A stretch of DNA of 64,000 bases. It comes from Merluccius polli. Taxonomy: Eukaryota; Chordata; Actinopteri; Gadiformes; Merlucciidae. The stretch's first letter is position 1; the number at the start of each line of letters is the position of its first letter. The notes below the pieces were generated by a model that was not told the DNA's origin, did no database searches, and saw nothing but the letters and a program-made list of their open reading frames with translations. Location of the stretch: NCBI GenBank assembly GCA_030340625.1, contig JAOPHQ010002918.1:34243-98242 (forward strand), in the 5' to 3' direction. The translations under genes were made by a program, and so were the position numbers. Of the stretch, positions 11,564 through 23,728 are shown in pieces.

Positions 11564-11679
11564 GTTCTGTTCCTATTACTGTCCTTCTGCATTGAACTGA
11601 AATGTAATTGTAGAAACAAAATGATATCATCGAAATTGTAATGTAAATTATAACTGACAAATTTGTAGCTGGTGACTTG

Positions 11680-12060
11680 GTGGCACAATGGAGAGAGCTC
11701 TGATGCTAAGCACTAGAGACATAGGCTCAAGTCCTGCTCAGTATGCTCTCCTTGTAAAGTTAATGTGGTCATATGAGAGTTGATGAGGGTGAATGAAGAT
11801 GGCTGGATGCGAGAATTAATGTAGATGGTGGGAATGTGGCTATGGTGACGTGGGTTCAATTCCCAGTGAGCTGGGTGCTTGGATGGATGAATGGAAGTGG
11901 ATGGATGGGTGAATGAATGCAGATGGAGGGAATGTGGCTATGGTGATCTGGTTTCAATTCCCAGTGTGGTGCATAGGTGAATATGGGATGAAGATGGGTG
12001 GCTCAGTGAGTGAATCAGACGATGTGAATCGGAGAGAATGAGTGGAGAATGAGTTAGTTA
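11680..12060 (+). repeat. Cluster of B-box-containing tRNA-like repeats
   Basis: GGCTCAAGTCC (about 11730), GGTTCAATTCC (about 11853) and TTTCAATTCCCAG (about 11955) sit in related contexts such as GTGGCTATGGTGA. They look like partial tandem copies of a tRNA-derived sequence. There are no cloverleaf structures. Confidence 0.4.
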
Positions 12061-12069
12061 AATGTACTG

Positions 12070-12690
12070 TCTGCAACTGATTAAGAACTCAAATTCCTCA
12101 GCCAAACCAATATTGTATTGATAGCAAGGATCTACACAAGAGGTTGGTTGTCAGTGGACAGCCCACCACACCAGGTTGGTGAAGACAGAGGAGCATCATC
12201 GGCTGCCACCTCCCCACTGTGCAAGGCATCTACAACACACGTTACCTTAGAAAAGCCCAGGAGATCACAAAGGTGATGAGCAATCTCAATTGCTCATCAA
12301 GAACAATTACTGGTAAGTTGATGAAATAACAGCATTTTAAATGTTTTTTTTTTTACATTTTTAAGCATTAGCTATCAGACGTATACTCTTAGCCATCGTT
12401 ATTTTTACATTTGGTTTGCATGAAATGTCGATGTTGATGTAAAAAATGTCATGGATTTAGGGACCTAACTGAAAGCTTGGTAACGGAGGCTAACGTGAGG
12501 TAATTAAGGTGATAATTTCACTAAAGTCCGTTAACCTTTTGTTGTCAGGTGACATTATGTAAAGTTGTTTTGATTGTTAGGTTTTGAAACATTACCAAAA
12601 TACTACCACTACTGCTAATACTAAAATGCTACCGCTATAACTGCTACTATTACTTAAATGCTAGCTGTTTTACTTCTGCTGCTGCTATAA
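12070..12690. other. No recognisable gene
   Basis: 12,130-12,310 has exon-like base composition (CAGCCCACCACACCAGG, then GTAAGT-like after about 12310), but I could not assign a protein family. The rest is AT-rich. Confidence 0.3.
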
Positions 12691-12696
12691 CTTCTA

Positions 12697-12700
12697 CTAC

Positions 12701-12731
<31 letters not shown>

Positions 12732-12775
12732 CATTTTATTTAGAGGCGCCTTTCAAAGCACTCAATGTCACCTTA
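12697..12775 (-). repeat. (AAT)n microsatellite with LINE-like tail
   Basis: About 11 AAT units run directly into GCATTTTATTTAGAGGCGCC. On the minus strand this reads as a LINE 3' end followed by an ATT tail. Assignment to a LINE family is from memory of similar fish sequences only. Confidence 0.4.
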
Positions 12776-13067
12776 CTCTTGTAAGATGCACACAGATAAA
12801 ACAATAGTTTATTTAACAGGGACAAAGCTCAATCATATCTCCAGCTCCTGCTGGCAGTGGCTGATCCTGCTGGCGGTGGCTGCTGCTGTTTGTGGAGGCT
12901 GCTGGTGTCTGCTCCTGACAGCAAACAGTGGTGACTGTTCGCTGGTGTCTCATGGCTGATGGAAGATGGCTGCAGGAAGATGCTGGTGGTTGCTGGAGGT
13001 TGAGAAGGAATGGAGAGGCCAAATGCATCCATGGCAATAAGCAAGGTATTTGGTAGTGGCCTAGATG

Positions 13068-14124
13068 TTATGGCCTCTGGTGCAGGAGGTTGAGCCTTCT
13101 TGGCCTTCTTATTTTGACTCTTGCTGCCAAGGTAACCTTTACTCTTGTCTTCTCTCCTTGCAGCCCTGATGCACGTTGCCGCAAATTCTTAACCTCAGCC
13201 TGACATTTGCAGATGATTTTTCTTTTCACATCATGGCATGATGGAAGGCTGGTATCCAGAAGCATGGCCTCCTGTTCCAGGTGTTCCACAGCATTGGTGC
13301 ACTCCAGGAGAGAATCATCTGTCCTTGAACGGAACAGCTGCTCCATGTGCTGGACGATAGTGAAGACCTCATCAGATGGCCAATAAAGTGCACCCTGTTT
13401 GAATACCTCCAACTGCAGCAGAACAGCATTCTCATGTGCATCATCTGCATTTTGCACAAGTGCATGTTTGTGAGGAGCTGAAGACACACTTCACAATGTA
13501 TCCAGCCAGATGGTACAGAACACAGGAATCTGTTTTTGTGAAGGTGGGTGGTGATGTCAGGTCGACCAGCTGCTCCACTCTCAGACCTTCTGGACTGCTG
13601 GTAATGGTTTTGGTCTCCAGGAAGTCTGCTAGGTGGTCAAAGCTGTCATCCAGGTCTGTCCAACAGTGACAGCCCGTAGGGCATAGTGGAACTCCACAGG
13701 TGTTGTCACGGGGTTCCTCTAAATTTGTGACCCTGGCTCAACAGATCTTCCTGGACCTGCAGTATGGTTGTTGTGGCCATAACTAATCCTGTCTGGACCA
13801 GCTTCCAGCTGCTCTTTCCCCCTATCTTTAGGCCACGAAAAAGATAGATGCTCTCTTGGAGAAATCTGAGGTGAGGTGGTGCTCTTTGTTCACCACATCT
13901 TGTGGAATGGTGATGGTCTGACCACGGACAAGGGCGCTCTTCAAGTTCTTGACCAGATGTGGGACATCTGCCATGAAATAGAGCCGCCGGTGTGGCTCTA
14001 TGGGATGTGGAATCCAGGGTTTATCACACGTCACCCCAAAAGCTCGCCACATTGCTCTATTGGGGCTCCCCATGTCACTTGTGACGTTAATGACATGAAG
14101 CCCTACAGATGCGGCTGCCTCCAC
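13068..14124 (-). pseudogene. P-element/THAP9-like transposase, 5'-truncated and broken
   Basis: Three minus-strand blocks belong together. 14124-13828 has VTSDMGSPNRAMWRAFG and FMADVPHLVKNLKSAL, matching the RNase H-like core and following region of P-type transposases. 13668-13455 contains YHLAGYIVKCVF followed by C-T-C-AKC, the conserved C-terminal AGY...C..C segment. 13487-13068 (ALYWPSDEVFTIVQHMEQLF) resembles the C-terminal tail. Blocks are separated by stops and frame changes. No N-terminal THAP zinc finger is visible upstream of 14124. The family excises and inserts P-type transposons. Identification rests on motif memory, so THAP9-like is a probable, not certain, name. Confidence 0.65.
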
Positions 14125-14169
14125 TATAGCTGTCGCGGCGATCTGCCGGGAGGTGTGTCTGCGTGAGAG

Positions 14170-15260
14170 AGTGACTGCCTTTCTGCTGAGTTAACGTAAC
14201 GTGCAGCTTTCCAACGCGCCTCAACAGGTGATTCAGATTGAGCTAATTAAGCAGCACATGCCAGAAACGCCAGAAACCCCGGACAATAAAAGTTCAATGT
14301 TTGCAGTGAATCACGACGCAGCTAAGAATAGCTAGAAGAAGCAGAACAATCGCTAAAATCACAAACACAAAGCGCATGGGAAAAGGAAACAAAAGATCTA
14401 AGAGGCTACCGGTAAGCTCACTTTCTTTACTGGACTGTCGGGACTGTTAAATGCGATTGCTGGCGATAGTGCTCTGTCTATGCGAGATGTGATGCCTTGG
14501 AAGACGCACTCTGTTGATAAGCATTGCTGCACGTTGCGTAAACTGTTTCAACTATTGGCGAACTGTTTGCTTAAATATTTCCTTGACGAAGTATAACAGT
14601 ACCTGTAAAGCGGCATCATTTGGGTAAAAGTTTAGTTTGTATAAGGTTTAAAAAGACTATGCTGATCTACACTAATTCATCTGCAATGCAATGCTTGATT
14701 TCATTCAGGTTAAAATTGTGATTAAAAATGTCATTTATACAATCTGGGTGATGTACTGTAGGTTAAACAAAGTAAATCAGGTTGATTTAAAAAGTAAATA
14801 GTTTTATTTTTTAATAGTCTTTTTGCTTATTCAATGCCTAGTTCTTACCTGGGTTAATAAATAATTGAATACTGAAATGTTTAATCTATGTTTAAAATCT
14901 GCCCTTTGCTTAAGTCAAATGTACTTTTTGTGATACTATTGCATTGATGGGAAATGTGATAATATTGCATTGATGGGAAATACTGAATTGTTTGTTATGT
15001 TTTGTGTGTTTAAAGGTTTTTCACCTTCTTGTTACTTTTCAAAATAAATTGAAGTATGAGTGGAATCCTGAGTCTGGTCAAATCCTTCCCTTTTCAAGTG
15101 TGGGAAGCCATGCTGTTCAAATACACTTGCCAGTGAAAAACCGCCTGTGACCAGCGAAGACTGCGGCCACAACCTGCGGCCACAACCAAGAGGGAAGACG
15201 CTACACCTGTCCTGGAGGCCCAGGGGATAAAGCTTGCTGTCTGTCAACCCAGAGAACAAG
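14170..15260 (+). repeat. Probable 5' LTR and leader of the BEL element
   Basis: The stretch lies directly upstream of the BEL gag start. An AATAAA at about 15043 could be the polyadenylation signal within the LTR. GCGCATGGGAAAAGG...CTACCG|GTAAGC at 14,375-14,415 looks like a short exon with a splice donor. I could not define the LTR ends or a primer site. A GCGGCCACAACC duplication lies at 15,165-15,190. Confidence 0.3.
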
Positions 15261-18200
15261 ATGGCAACGTCACTGGACGACCTGAGAGTGGAGAGGACAA
15301 CAGCGAAGAGACTTTTCTCCCGTCTTGCCAATACCATTGTGAGGACCCATACAGAGATGTCTGTGGAGGAGTTAAAAGAGAACTTCAAGAGACTTACACT
15401 AGAGAGCTCAAGAGTCATGGAGGCGAACGAAGAAGTGGAGGCTGCTTACATGGCAGAGTCCGATGTAGCTACTGCAGAGGAGCTGGACGACCCACGGAGA
15501 GCCGACATAGAAAAGACGGAGAAGAATTGTAAGGAAAGAACGAATGAAGTTAAACTCCTAATTTGAGGGACACTCTGGGGCGCATATGGAGAAAAGGAAC
15601 TGTCCCTAGCTCTACATGTTGCAGAGAAGGAGTGCAAGAACGTCTCCTCCACTCCGCTAGACGCAACACTGGAGGCATATCAATTTATGCTAACCCACTT
15701 AGAAGAGCTGATGCTCAAAGCAAAAGAAGCGCACCAGAACTGGAACCGCTGGGCTCCGCCTACTGAGCAAACAATCTCTGATGGCCGTCTAAGAGAGCTT
15801 GAGGTGCACTTTCCCCAGCTGGTGTCGCGGAAAGCCGCCTTCATCAGGGCAAAGGTGGAAGCAGACGTTGGAGAGGAACCCCCAGCCCGCCGTTTAGCTC
15901 CAGTGGCAGCGATAAAGCTGAAAGCCACAGCCCTACCAAAGTTTGCTGGTAACCAGCGAGGCTACTACAGATGGAGGCAAGAATGGGAGGCTCTGCAGAA
16001 ACAAGGTGAGCCAACCGGCTCCAAAGAGGTGAAGAAATTTCAACTGCTTGATAGTCTCGATGAGAAGGTAGCCAGAGATCTACGCCTGTCAACATACAAC
16101 TCATCAGACGAGATCTTCCGCATCCTGGAGAACCGCTTTGGTAACCAAGCCACCATCGCTCTTGAGATCGTTGAGGAACTACAAGCAACACCTCCAGTCA
16201 GGAGTGGCCAGCCAAGGAAAGTCATAGAGCTCATCCAAACCGTGGAAAAGGCCCTTTATGACTTAAGTGAACTGGATAATGCAGACGCCGTAAAGAACCC
16301 AATAGTGACTAAATCCATCGAGGGCAAGCTCCCAGAAACTCTGAAGAAAGACTGGCTCACCTATGCTGCTGATGAGAGAAATTCTGTGAACCGTCATAAC
16401 CGCTTTGACAAACTTCTCATGTACCTGAAATCGCAAGAGTCCATATATGAGCAACTGGATCAGCTGAAAGACGTTGTTGAACCCGCCAAGGAGAAGACCA
16501 AGTTTCAAAAGTTCGCTAGGACAAAGACAACAAAGTCCAGTAGCGACACGGTAGGCTGCATCATTTGCGGTGACCCAAAGCACAGAAAGAAACTATATTT
16601 CTGCAGAAAGTTTAGGGATAACCTAAAGCCATCGGAGAGGAAGGATGCAGCACAACAAATCGGTGCCTGCAAGAAATGCCTTGAGGTCCACGATGGCGAG
16701 TACTGCAGGAAATCGACTTACCTGTGCGGGAATCCAGAGTGCAGAGACCAACACCACTATCTCCTCTGTCCAGTTGCCAGATCCCAGTCTCAAAGAACGC
16801 CCAAATCCGGCCCAGTGAGAACTGATGGCAAAAGATACACTGAAGCTCAAGAAAAGTTCATCTCCAAACTCACACCGGAGCTGGCGCAGCAGTGTCAAGA
16901 CGCCTTCTGCAATGTAGCATCTAGGGCATACAACTCCACTGCTGTTGAGCGAAGCCTTTTGGAGGACAACTGTCTACTTGAGTACCCAGTGATCCTAATG
17001 CTCCTCAACGTCGCTGCCAACAATGGGCAAAGAATTGGGACCCTCGTTGACCTGGCATCAGACACAAACTACATAACACACAGAGCTGCTGACAAGCTGA
17101 ACCTGAGAAGTGAGGATGTGACCCTGGTGGTGCACGGCATTGGAGGGATGAAAGTGTCTGTCGAAACCAAGCGTTACCTCCTCAAGATACGCGTCAGCAC
17201 TCCCAGAGGGACCCTCAAGTCACATCAGCTGATCTGTTACGGACTCGATAAAATTGCTGAAGTTCATAAACATGTTCCAGCCATCAAGTTACAAAAGCTC
17301 TTCCCAGACGTTTCCCTCAAAGACCTTGCAAGACCAAGGGAGATAGAGCTCCTGATTAGCCACAAAGAGGGACAGCTGGTACCTCAGAAAGTACGTTCAG
17401 TTGGTGACCTGGTGCTCTGGGATGGCCCGCTTGGCAAGACCATTGGAGGTACACACCCAGACCTCTTCGAAGAAGTCACCTTGATGGCCCATACGTCAAA
17501 GACCCATTTCGCAAGGTCCATGAGAGCTGCAGCAATCAGATACAGTGAACTCGCCTGTAAATATCCAGTCTCCAGCCAGTCTCCCAACCATCCCTGCACC
17601 CTGTCCAATACAGCCACTAGCAACAGAGACTTTCTGAAGTGGTGGAAATGGGAAAGCATCAGAGCCGCTTGTGAGCCGAGATGTGGAGGATGTCGTTGCG
17701 GGAATTGCCAGCCCGGGGGAAAAGAAATGACGCTGGCTGAAGAGAGAGAGATGGAGATGGTGAGAGATGGCTTGTCTTATGTGAACGGAGATCACCACAG
17801 CCCTGAACCACACTGGCACGCCAAGTATCCGTGGATAGAGGATCCAGCATCTCTACCCAACAACAGGAGAGCGGTTGAAGCCACATTCCACAGAACGGAG
17901 AAGCAGCTAGCAAAGGAACCAGAGTGGAAAACGGCCTATGCTGCACAAGTCCATGAAATGGTTCATCGCAAGGCTGCAGTGAAGCTGTCCAAAGAAGTTC
18001 TGCAGAGCTGGACTGGGCCAGTGTGGTACATAAGCCATCTAATTGCACCAAACCCACATTCAGTCTCCACCCCAGTGAGGCTAGTATGGAACAGCAGTCA
18101 GAAGTACAGAGGCCTGAGCTTGAATGACATACTGATCAAAGGTCCTGATGTCCTGAATCCAATCAGAGCTGTCCTGCTGAGGTTCCGAGTTGGTGTCTTT

Positions 18201-19832
18201 GCTGCCCTTGGTGACATTCGCAAGATGTACAATTCTGTCTGGTTGGAAGAAAGAGAGGTCCACCTGCACAGGTTTCTGTGGCGCGACACTGAAGATGCAG
18301 AGATAGAGGATTTCGCCATAACAAGAGTCAACATTGGGGACAAGCCTGCTGGTTGCATAGCCCAAGTCGCTATGCGAGAGACCGCCAACTTGCCACCATT
18401 CAGCCACTTCAAAGAAGAGAAGCGTGTGCTTGAGGAAGACGCATATGTCGATGACATCTTGACTTCTCACAACAACCTCGACCACCTGAAACGCCTCACG
18501 TCCAACATTGAGCAGATCCTGAAAGGAGGAGGATTCTTTATGAAGCCCTGGGTCTACTCCGATCAAAGTGGGAGGAAGGAGCCGGGAGGTGAGAAAATGG
18601 AGTCCAAGACCCTGATCCTGCCGAACCAGCTCACCGGGGAAGATAACAAGGCCCTTGGCCTCGGTTACACAATTGAAGATGATAAGCTACATGTTATGGT
18701 TGCAGTTAACTTCTCCAAGAAAAAGAGGAAAATGCGCCTCGGCCAAGACTTGCCGAGGAAAGAAGTACGAGGACAAACTCCAGACCCACTCACCAGAAGA
18801 GAGCTGTTAAGCCAAGTCTCTGCTCTCTATGACCCGCTCGGCCTTGTGGCTCCAGCAAAACAGAAGGGAGCCATCCTGATCCGAAGAGCTTTTCAAGAAG
18901 CAAAAGTGATGTATTGCATAGAAGACACCTGGGATGCCGCCTTGTCCAAAGAACTCCGAGAAGACGCCATAAAGCTCCTCGAAGAGTATGCTGACCTGAG
19001 GCTACTCAGATTCACCAGAGCCCTCACGCCACCAGATCCAGGTGCAAGACCATATGGCATCACCTTCTCTGACGGCAGTGAGCATGCATATGGCGCCGTA
19101 CTCTACCTTCGTTGGAGCTGCAGCCATGGTGTTGTTGTGAGGCTAGTTGAGTCTAAAGCCAAACTGACCCCTCTAGACCAGAAGGGCGACCCTGTGAAGG
19201 CAGAGATGTGCGGAGCAGTCTTTGCGGCCCGGCTGAAAAGCTACTTCCAGAAACACTGCCAAATCCATGTCAAGAAGTGGTACCATCTCGTTGACAGTCA
19301 GACCATCTTGGGCGCAATACAGCGGGAAAGTTATGGCTACCAGACCTTCTTCGCGAACAGAGTTGGCGAGATTCAGAGCAGCACAGACATCCGAGATTGG
19401 TGGTGGATTCCAGGGCCGGCGAACATTGCAGATATCATCACCAGAGGGGCCAGTCCTGATGACCTCACTGAGGAATCCGAGTGGCAGTCGGGTCCACAGT
19501 TCCTTCAGCTTCCTGAGAGTGAGTGGCCAAAAAAATCAGCTAAAGAGGTTGCTGCACAAGCAAGAGACAGGATCACAAAAATACAGAAGAAAACATTTGT
19601 CGCGGCACTCACCCGAAGTCAACAGAAAATGCAAGATCCAATCAGAATTCAGAGGACAAAGTTCAAGTCCACAAGACCACCAGCAGTAGCAGCAGTCCAA
19701 AACCTATTGGACGAAAGGTGCTTCAGCAGTCTAAGACGGCTGGTCGGGACGATAGCCTGGATTTGGAGAGCAGCTAAGAAGTTCCTGTCTGCTAGAACTG
19801 GAGATAAAGAAAAGTGGGAGGCAGCACATCTA
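15261..19832 (+). pseudogene. BEL/Pao retrotransposon Gag-Pol polyprotein, one stop, no integrase
   Basis: A single reading frame runs from ATG 15261 to the breakpoint near 19,832, interrupted only by TGA at 15,564-15,566. Domains in order: a coiled, charged gag (15.26-16.5 kb); a zinc-binding segment C-II-C-GDPK-H (about 16,557); a retropepsin-like region with VDLASDTNYITH (about 17,046); a reverse transcriptase with GDIRKMYNSV and YVDD (18,444-18,455); a Pao-type A17 peptidase region (SALYDPLGLVAPAKQ, about 18,820); and an RNase H with FSDGSEHAYGA (about 19,065). The order and the LYDPLGL motif are diagnostic for BEL/Pao. Integrase and the 3' LTR are missing: at about 19,832 the sequence switches to a gypsy element in the opposite orientation. 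The frame then runs on 38 codons into gypsy antisense before stopping at 19,946. Confidence 0.88.
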
Positions 19833-21343
19833 TCTTGCAGTCTCATAAGCATTCGTTGTAGTCGAGGAGGGGCTTTCTGTAGTGACTTTTTGAACACTGT
19901 CTCTAAGGGCTTATGGTCAGACTCAACGTGCACAGATTTCCCATAAATGTACTGGTTGAATTTCTCACAGCCAAAGACCATAGCTAAAAGCTCTTTCTCT
20001 ATCTGAGCGTATCTTTTTTGACACTCAGTGAGCGACCTCGATCCAAATGCTATGGGCTGTCCTTCTTGCAGTATCACTGCTCCTAATCCTTCAGAACTCG
20101 CGTCTACTGACAGCGTAATGTCTTTGCTGACATCAAAGTATCTCAACACTGGGGTGTGACTCACCAGTGACTTCAGCTTTCTGAAGCTCTCTTGTTGCTC
20201 AGAGTCCCAATGCCATGCTATGTCACTTTCTAGCAGTTTTCTCACAGGTGCACTCACCACTGCCAGATTCGGTATAAATTTCGCCAGATACTGCAGCATG
20301 CCCAGGAACCTCATCAGAGCTGCTTTGTCTTCTGGTTCCGGCATGTCCTGTATCGCTCTGACCTTTTCTGGGTCGGGTTTCAATCCGTCTGCTGACAAAA
20401 CATGTCCAACATAGCTGACTTCAGTCATCCTGATCTTGCACTTAGCTCGATTCAGCTTCAGGTTGATGCTTCTGATTCTGTCTAACAGCTGTCTCAGTCG
20501 TTTGTCATGCTGCTCCATATTTTCTCCCCAAACGAGAATGTCATCAACAATGTTCACGACTCCCTCCAGGTCTTCTAGACGCTGTGCGATGTACCTTTGA
20601 AACACCTCTGGAGCAGACGAGATGCCGAAAGGTAATCTCAGGAAACGATACCTTCCAAACGGAGTGTTGAAAGTACACAGTTTGGAGCTTTCGTCGTCGA
20701 TTTGCACCTGCCAGAAGCCATGGTTGGCATCCAATACAGAGAACACTTTGGCATTTGGCATTTCCGCGACTATCTCTTCAACTGTGCGTAGTGGATAATG
20801 CTCTCGACGTATCGCTTTGTTCAGATCTTGTGGGTCAATGCAAATCCTAAGTTTGTTTGGTTTGACTACAGTCACCATGCTATTCACCCAGTCAGTGGGC
20901 TCTGTTTGTCTCGCAATGACTCCAATGTCTTCCATTCTGTTTAGTTCTACTTTAACTTTGTCTTTCAATGCTACCAGTACTTTGCGTGGTGCATGAATGA
21001 CTGGTGGAACCTCTTTGTCCAGCTGAATATGGTGTAATCCTGGAACACATCCTAAGCCTGTGAATAAATCTTCATATTCACCTAAGATGTTGTCTTCATT
21101 TCCTATTTTGAACACTCTTTTGATCAGGCCTAGCTCTGTGCATGCATCTCTGCCAATAATTGCTGGTGAATTGCCATCAACAACTTGGAATTCAAGCTCA
21201 TATTCCTTGTCTTTATGGTAACACTTGAGCTTTGCCTTGCCCTTTGGCTCCATCGTGTGGCCAGAATAGGTAACAAGCTTGCAATTGGATTTCAGAAGTG
21301 CTTTCCTGTTTGCTATTTTCTCATTCCTTGTACGGCAATACAT
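19833..21343 (-). pseudogene. Gypsy element 2 pol: reverse transcriptase and RNase H, 3'-truncated
   Basis: This is an open minus-strand frame of about 500 codons. After a short protease remainder come the reverse transcriptase blocks (LRICIDPQDLNKA, FSVLDANHGFWQVQ, FGISSAPEVFQRY, and NIVDDILVWG as the catalytic motif at about 20,560-20,538), then the RNase H core LSVDASSEGLGAVILQ and VESDHKPLE. It stops matching gypsy after APPRLQRMLMRLQ, where the BEL sequence begins in antisense. Integrase and the 3' LTR are absent. The reverse transcriptase and RNase H frame itself has no stop codon, so the truncation looks recent. Confidence 0.88.
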
Positions 21344-22309
21344 TGCACTCTGCTCCTGTGTCTAGCTTAAATGTCACTGCATGGTTATTTATTGTCAGTG
21401 CTTGTGTCCATTTCTGATTTTCCTTTTCATTTGCAGAGACTACATCCAGACGCTTGGTTGGCACATTTTCTTTCATTTCAATGCAACCTAGATACATTTC
21501 AGCATTTCCTTCCTGTTCTAATTCATAAACTTTTCTCTCTGTTTTCTTTGAGTTGTCTTTTTGTCTCGGTGTTCTGCACACACGGCCGAAGTGATTCATT
21601 CGTGAACACTCGTTGCAAACTTTTCCGTATGCAGGACATTTCTTTGGCTCGTGTGTGTATCCACATCTCGTGCATTCCTCACCGTCTTTCCTAGCACTTT
21701 TCATATGCATGCTATCTTGCTTAGCTCTGGGCCTTGTTTTAGTTATTTTGTTCACCGCAATGTCTGATTCCTCTTGCAGAGCTTTCATGTGACTTTGTGT
21801 ACTTTCGTTAGCTCGACAAATGTCTAATGCTTTTTCCAAATCCAATTTCTCATCTCGTAAGAGTCTTGCCCTCACTATGTCATTGTTAACTCCACACACT
21901 ATGCGATCTTTTATCAGTTCATCCGTCAAAGTTCCAAATTCACAATCCTTAGCTTTAATTTTCAAATCAGTCACGTATGCGTCAATGGTTTCATTTTGTC
22001 CTTGCGCTCTCGTAAAGAAGATATGTCTCAGGTAAGTTACATTCTTTCTTGGTTCACAGTATTTCCTAAAGCTTTTTTTCAATACATCCAAATCCAGTTT
22101 TCCATCAGCACATTCCAATGTGTTATACTGTATACCTTCAAGGCTTCATCTCCCGCCACATGTAGAAACGTTGCACACTGCCTTTCTTCACTCTTCTCCG
22201 CCATACCAGATGCGATGAGATAGAGGTCGAACTTCTGAACCCATGTTCGCCAGTTTTCAGCGACGTTTCCCTCGAAGCTCAGACTATTTGGAGGTTTCAG
22301 TTGCTCCAT
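21321..22309 (-). pseudogene. Gypsy element 2 gag and start of protease, frameshifted
   Basis: The start ATG at 22309 lies 11 nt after the primer site. It opens MEQLKPPNSLSFEGN and WRTWVQKFDLYL, a typical short gypsy gag N-terminus. A small insertion near 22,105-22,120 shifts the frame. The next block (22118-21321) carries the capsid, two Cys/His clusters (CTRCGYTHEPKKC and CNECSRMNHFGRVC) and the protease active site KLDTGAEC (21,365-21,342). A further one-base shift at about 21,325 separates it from the pol frame. Gag would package element RNA. At least one of the two shifts is a disabling mutation, because gag is cut in its N-terminal third. Confidence 0.83.
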
Positions 22310-22319
22310 AGTTCAACTA

Positions 22320-22336
22320 GTTCACTTCTGACACCA
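22320..22336 (-). promoter_or_regulatory. Primer-binding site, tRNA-Leu type, gypsy element 2
   Basis: The minus strand reads TGGTGTCAGAAGTGAA directly at the LTR end. It is complementary to the 3' end of a vertebrate tRNA-Leu ending TTCTGACA plus CCA. It fixes the LTR boundary at 22,337. Confidence 0.7.
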
Positions 22337-22536
22337 TGTGATGTTTAGGTTTGTAACCAAGGGATGACAATATGAATAACTCACAGGGACCGTTGTAGTA
22401 CGACTGTTACTCTTTACTTGAGTCTTCAACACATTACAGTTTTCCCCCGTACTGTTGTACTTCCTTTAGGTTATAACTGACACAGACACCACCCAGTGGT
22501 AAGGAGGTGAACTACAACTAAACACAATACATCACA
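22337..22536 (-). repeat. 200-bp LTR of gypsy element 2
   Basis: The ends TGTGATG (22,337) and CATCACA (ending 22,536) are perfect 7-bp inverted repeats. The inner end abuts the primer-binding site. The opposite LTR is missing because of the BEL fusion. Confidence 0.8.
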
Positions 22537-22599
22537 GGAACTGCTTCCAGTAAAATAAGCCATTTTGAATCTCAAATGGATCATTTGTTTATACACCGT

Positions 22600-23230
22600 T
22601 ACACCAGTCAGCAAATACGGGACAGGTCCACAGTGGTGTGTTAAAACCCGCCGCACACACGCACACACACGCGGTTCCCCCCCCCCCCCCCCCCCCCCCC
22701 CCCAATAGCCCCGCTGTATGTCGACCCAGCTGAAACACGGGAGGACATGCTATATTTATCAAATTGATTGGGTCTTATTAGTCATATATACCTTTTGTCA
22801 TTTAATCCTTCTTGTGTGGGTACTCCTTTCCCATTGCCATGGCTTGCTCCGCGACGGATAACGCTCTCGGTACCGCTCCACAGTGGTGTGTTAAAACCCG
22901 CCGCACACACGCGGTTTTTTTTAATTGATTTTTTTTCCAATAGCCCCGCAGTATATATAGACCCGGCTGATATACGGGAGGACACGCTATATTTATCAAA
23001 TTGATTGGGTCTTATTAGTCATACCTTTTGTCATTTAATCCTTCTTGTGTGGGTACTCCTTTCCCATTGCCATGGCTTGCTCCGCGATGGATAATGCGCT
23101 CCGTACCGCTCCAATCAGTGGCGGTTCTGTGTGGGGGGGGGGGGGGGGGGGGCAGCGGGGGCCAGTGCCCTTAACTCTGAGTCCGGACCCCCCTATGTCG
23201 CTGTATTACTGTGAATCATTTTTTAAATGT
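22600..23230 (+). repeat. Tandem pair of an approximately 250-bp repeat with poly-C and poly-G tracts
   Basis: Two direct copies (22,622-22,870 and 22,876-23,120) share CCACAGTGGTGTGTTAAAAC, CAATAGCCCCGC, CTTCTTGTGTGGGTACTCC and GCCATGGCTTGCTCCGCGA. A third copy lies at 36,480-36,790, on the far side of the 12.7-kb transposon. The ATGGCTTGC has a good start context, but no long frame follows. Copy 1 holds a C run (22,678-22,703) and copy 2 is followed by a G run (23,134-23,152). Confidence 0.75.
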
Positions 23231-23237
23231 ATTTATT

Positions 23238-23238
<1 letters not shown>

Positions 23239-23305
<67 letters not shown>

Positions 23306-23306
23306 T
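23239..23306. repeat. (TA)n microsatellite
   Basis: About 30 TA units. It is the insertion site of the 12.7-kb element that follows. Confidence 0.95.
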
Positions 23307-23689
23307 ATATGGGTGTTTCTGCAACTACAGGCACTTTTAAGTCCCAGTAGTGAAATTTGGGATTCTTGTTAAGATTAATCATATAAAGCTTGATAAGTAT
23401 AAACACAGTGTTATAACACATCTTGACCTAAAAAATCATTACTAAATAATGTGATTTAATACAATTTATCAAGCATTTTATGGGTCCAAACACCACTTTT
23501 GTTCATGTCCCACCACTGTGGTCTCAAGGTTGAGATGCGTAAAATGAGGTAATTCAATTACAATATGACATTATTTTAAATGCAATTGTTTCATAAACAT
23601 ATTACTCTACACCATGTAAAAAAAGAAATTTGTTTACCGATTATTTATTGGATTTTTTTCGTCTAAATGCGTCTGTCCCACACTTCTGA

Positions 23690-23728
23690 GTCCTTACCGC
23701 GACACTGGACAAATGTCGCGGTTAGGAC
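23690..23728. repeat. Hairpin made of CCTTACCGCGACA motifs
   Basis: CCTTACCGCGACA, nine-base loop CTGGACAAA, then TGTCGCGGTTAGG, an inverted repeat with one mismatch. The same TCCTTACCGC word recurs at about 24,055 and 27,266 and inverted at about 35,838, all in the non-coding arms of the 12.7-kb element. Confidence 0.7.

Noticed and set aside
12070..12320. Host gene exon
   Set aside because: Exon-like composition and a GTAAGT-like donor, but no recognisable protein and probable repeat origin.
13226..13489. Cys/Met-rich 87-codon minus ORF
   Set aside because: Out-of-frame shadow of the P-element-like transposase remnant.
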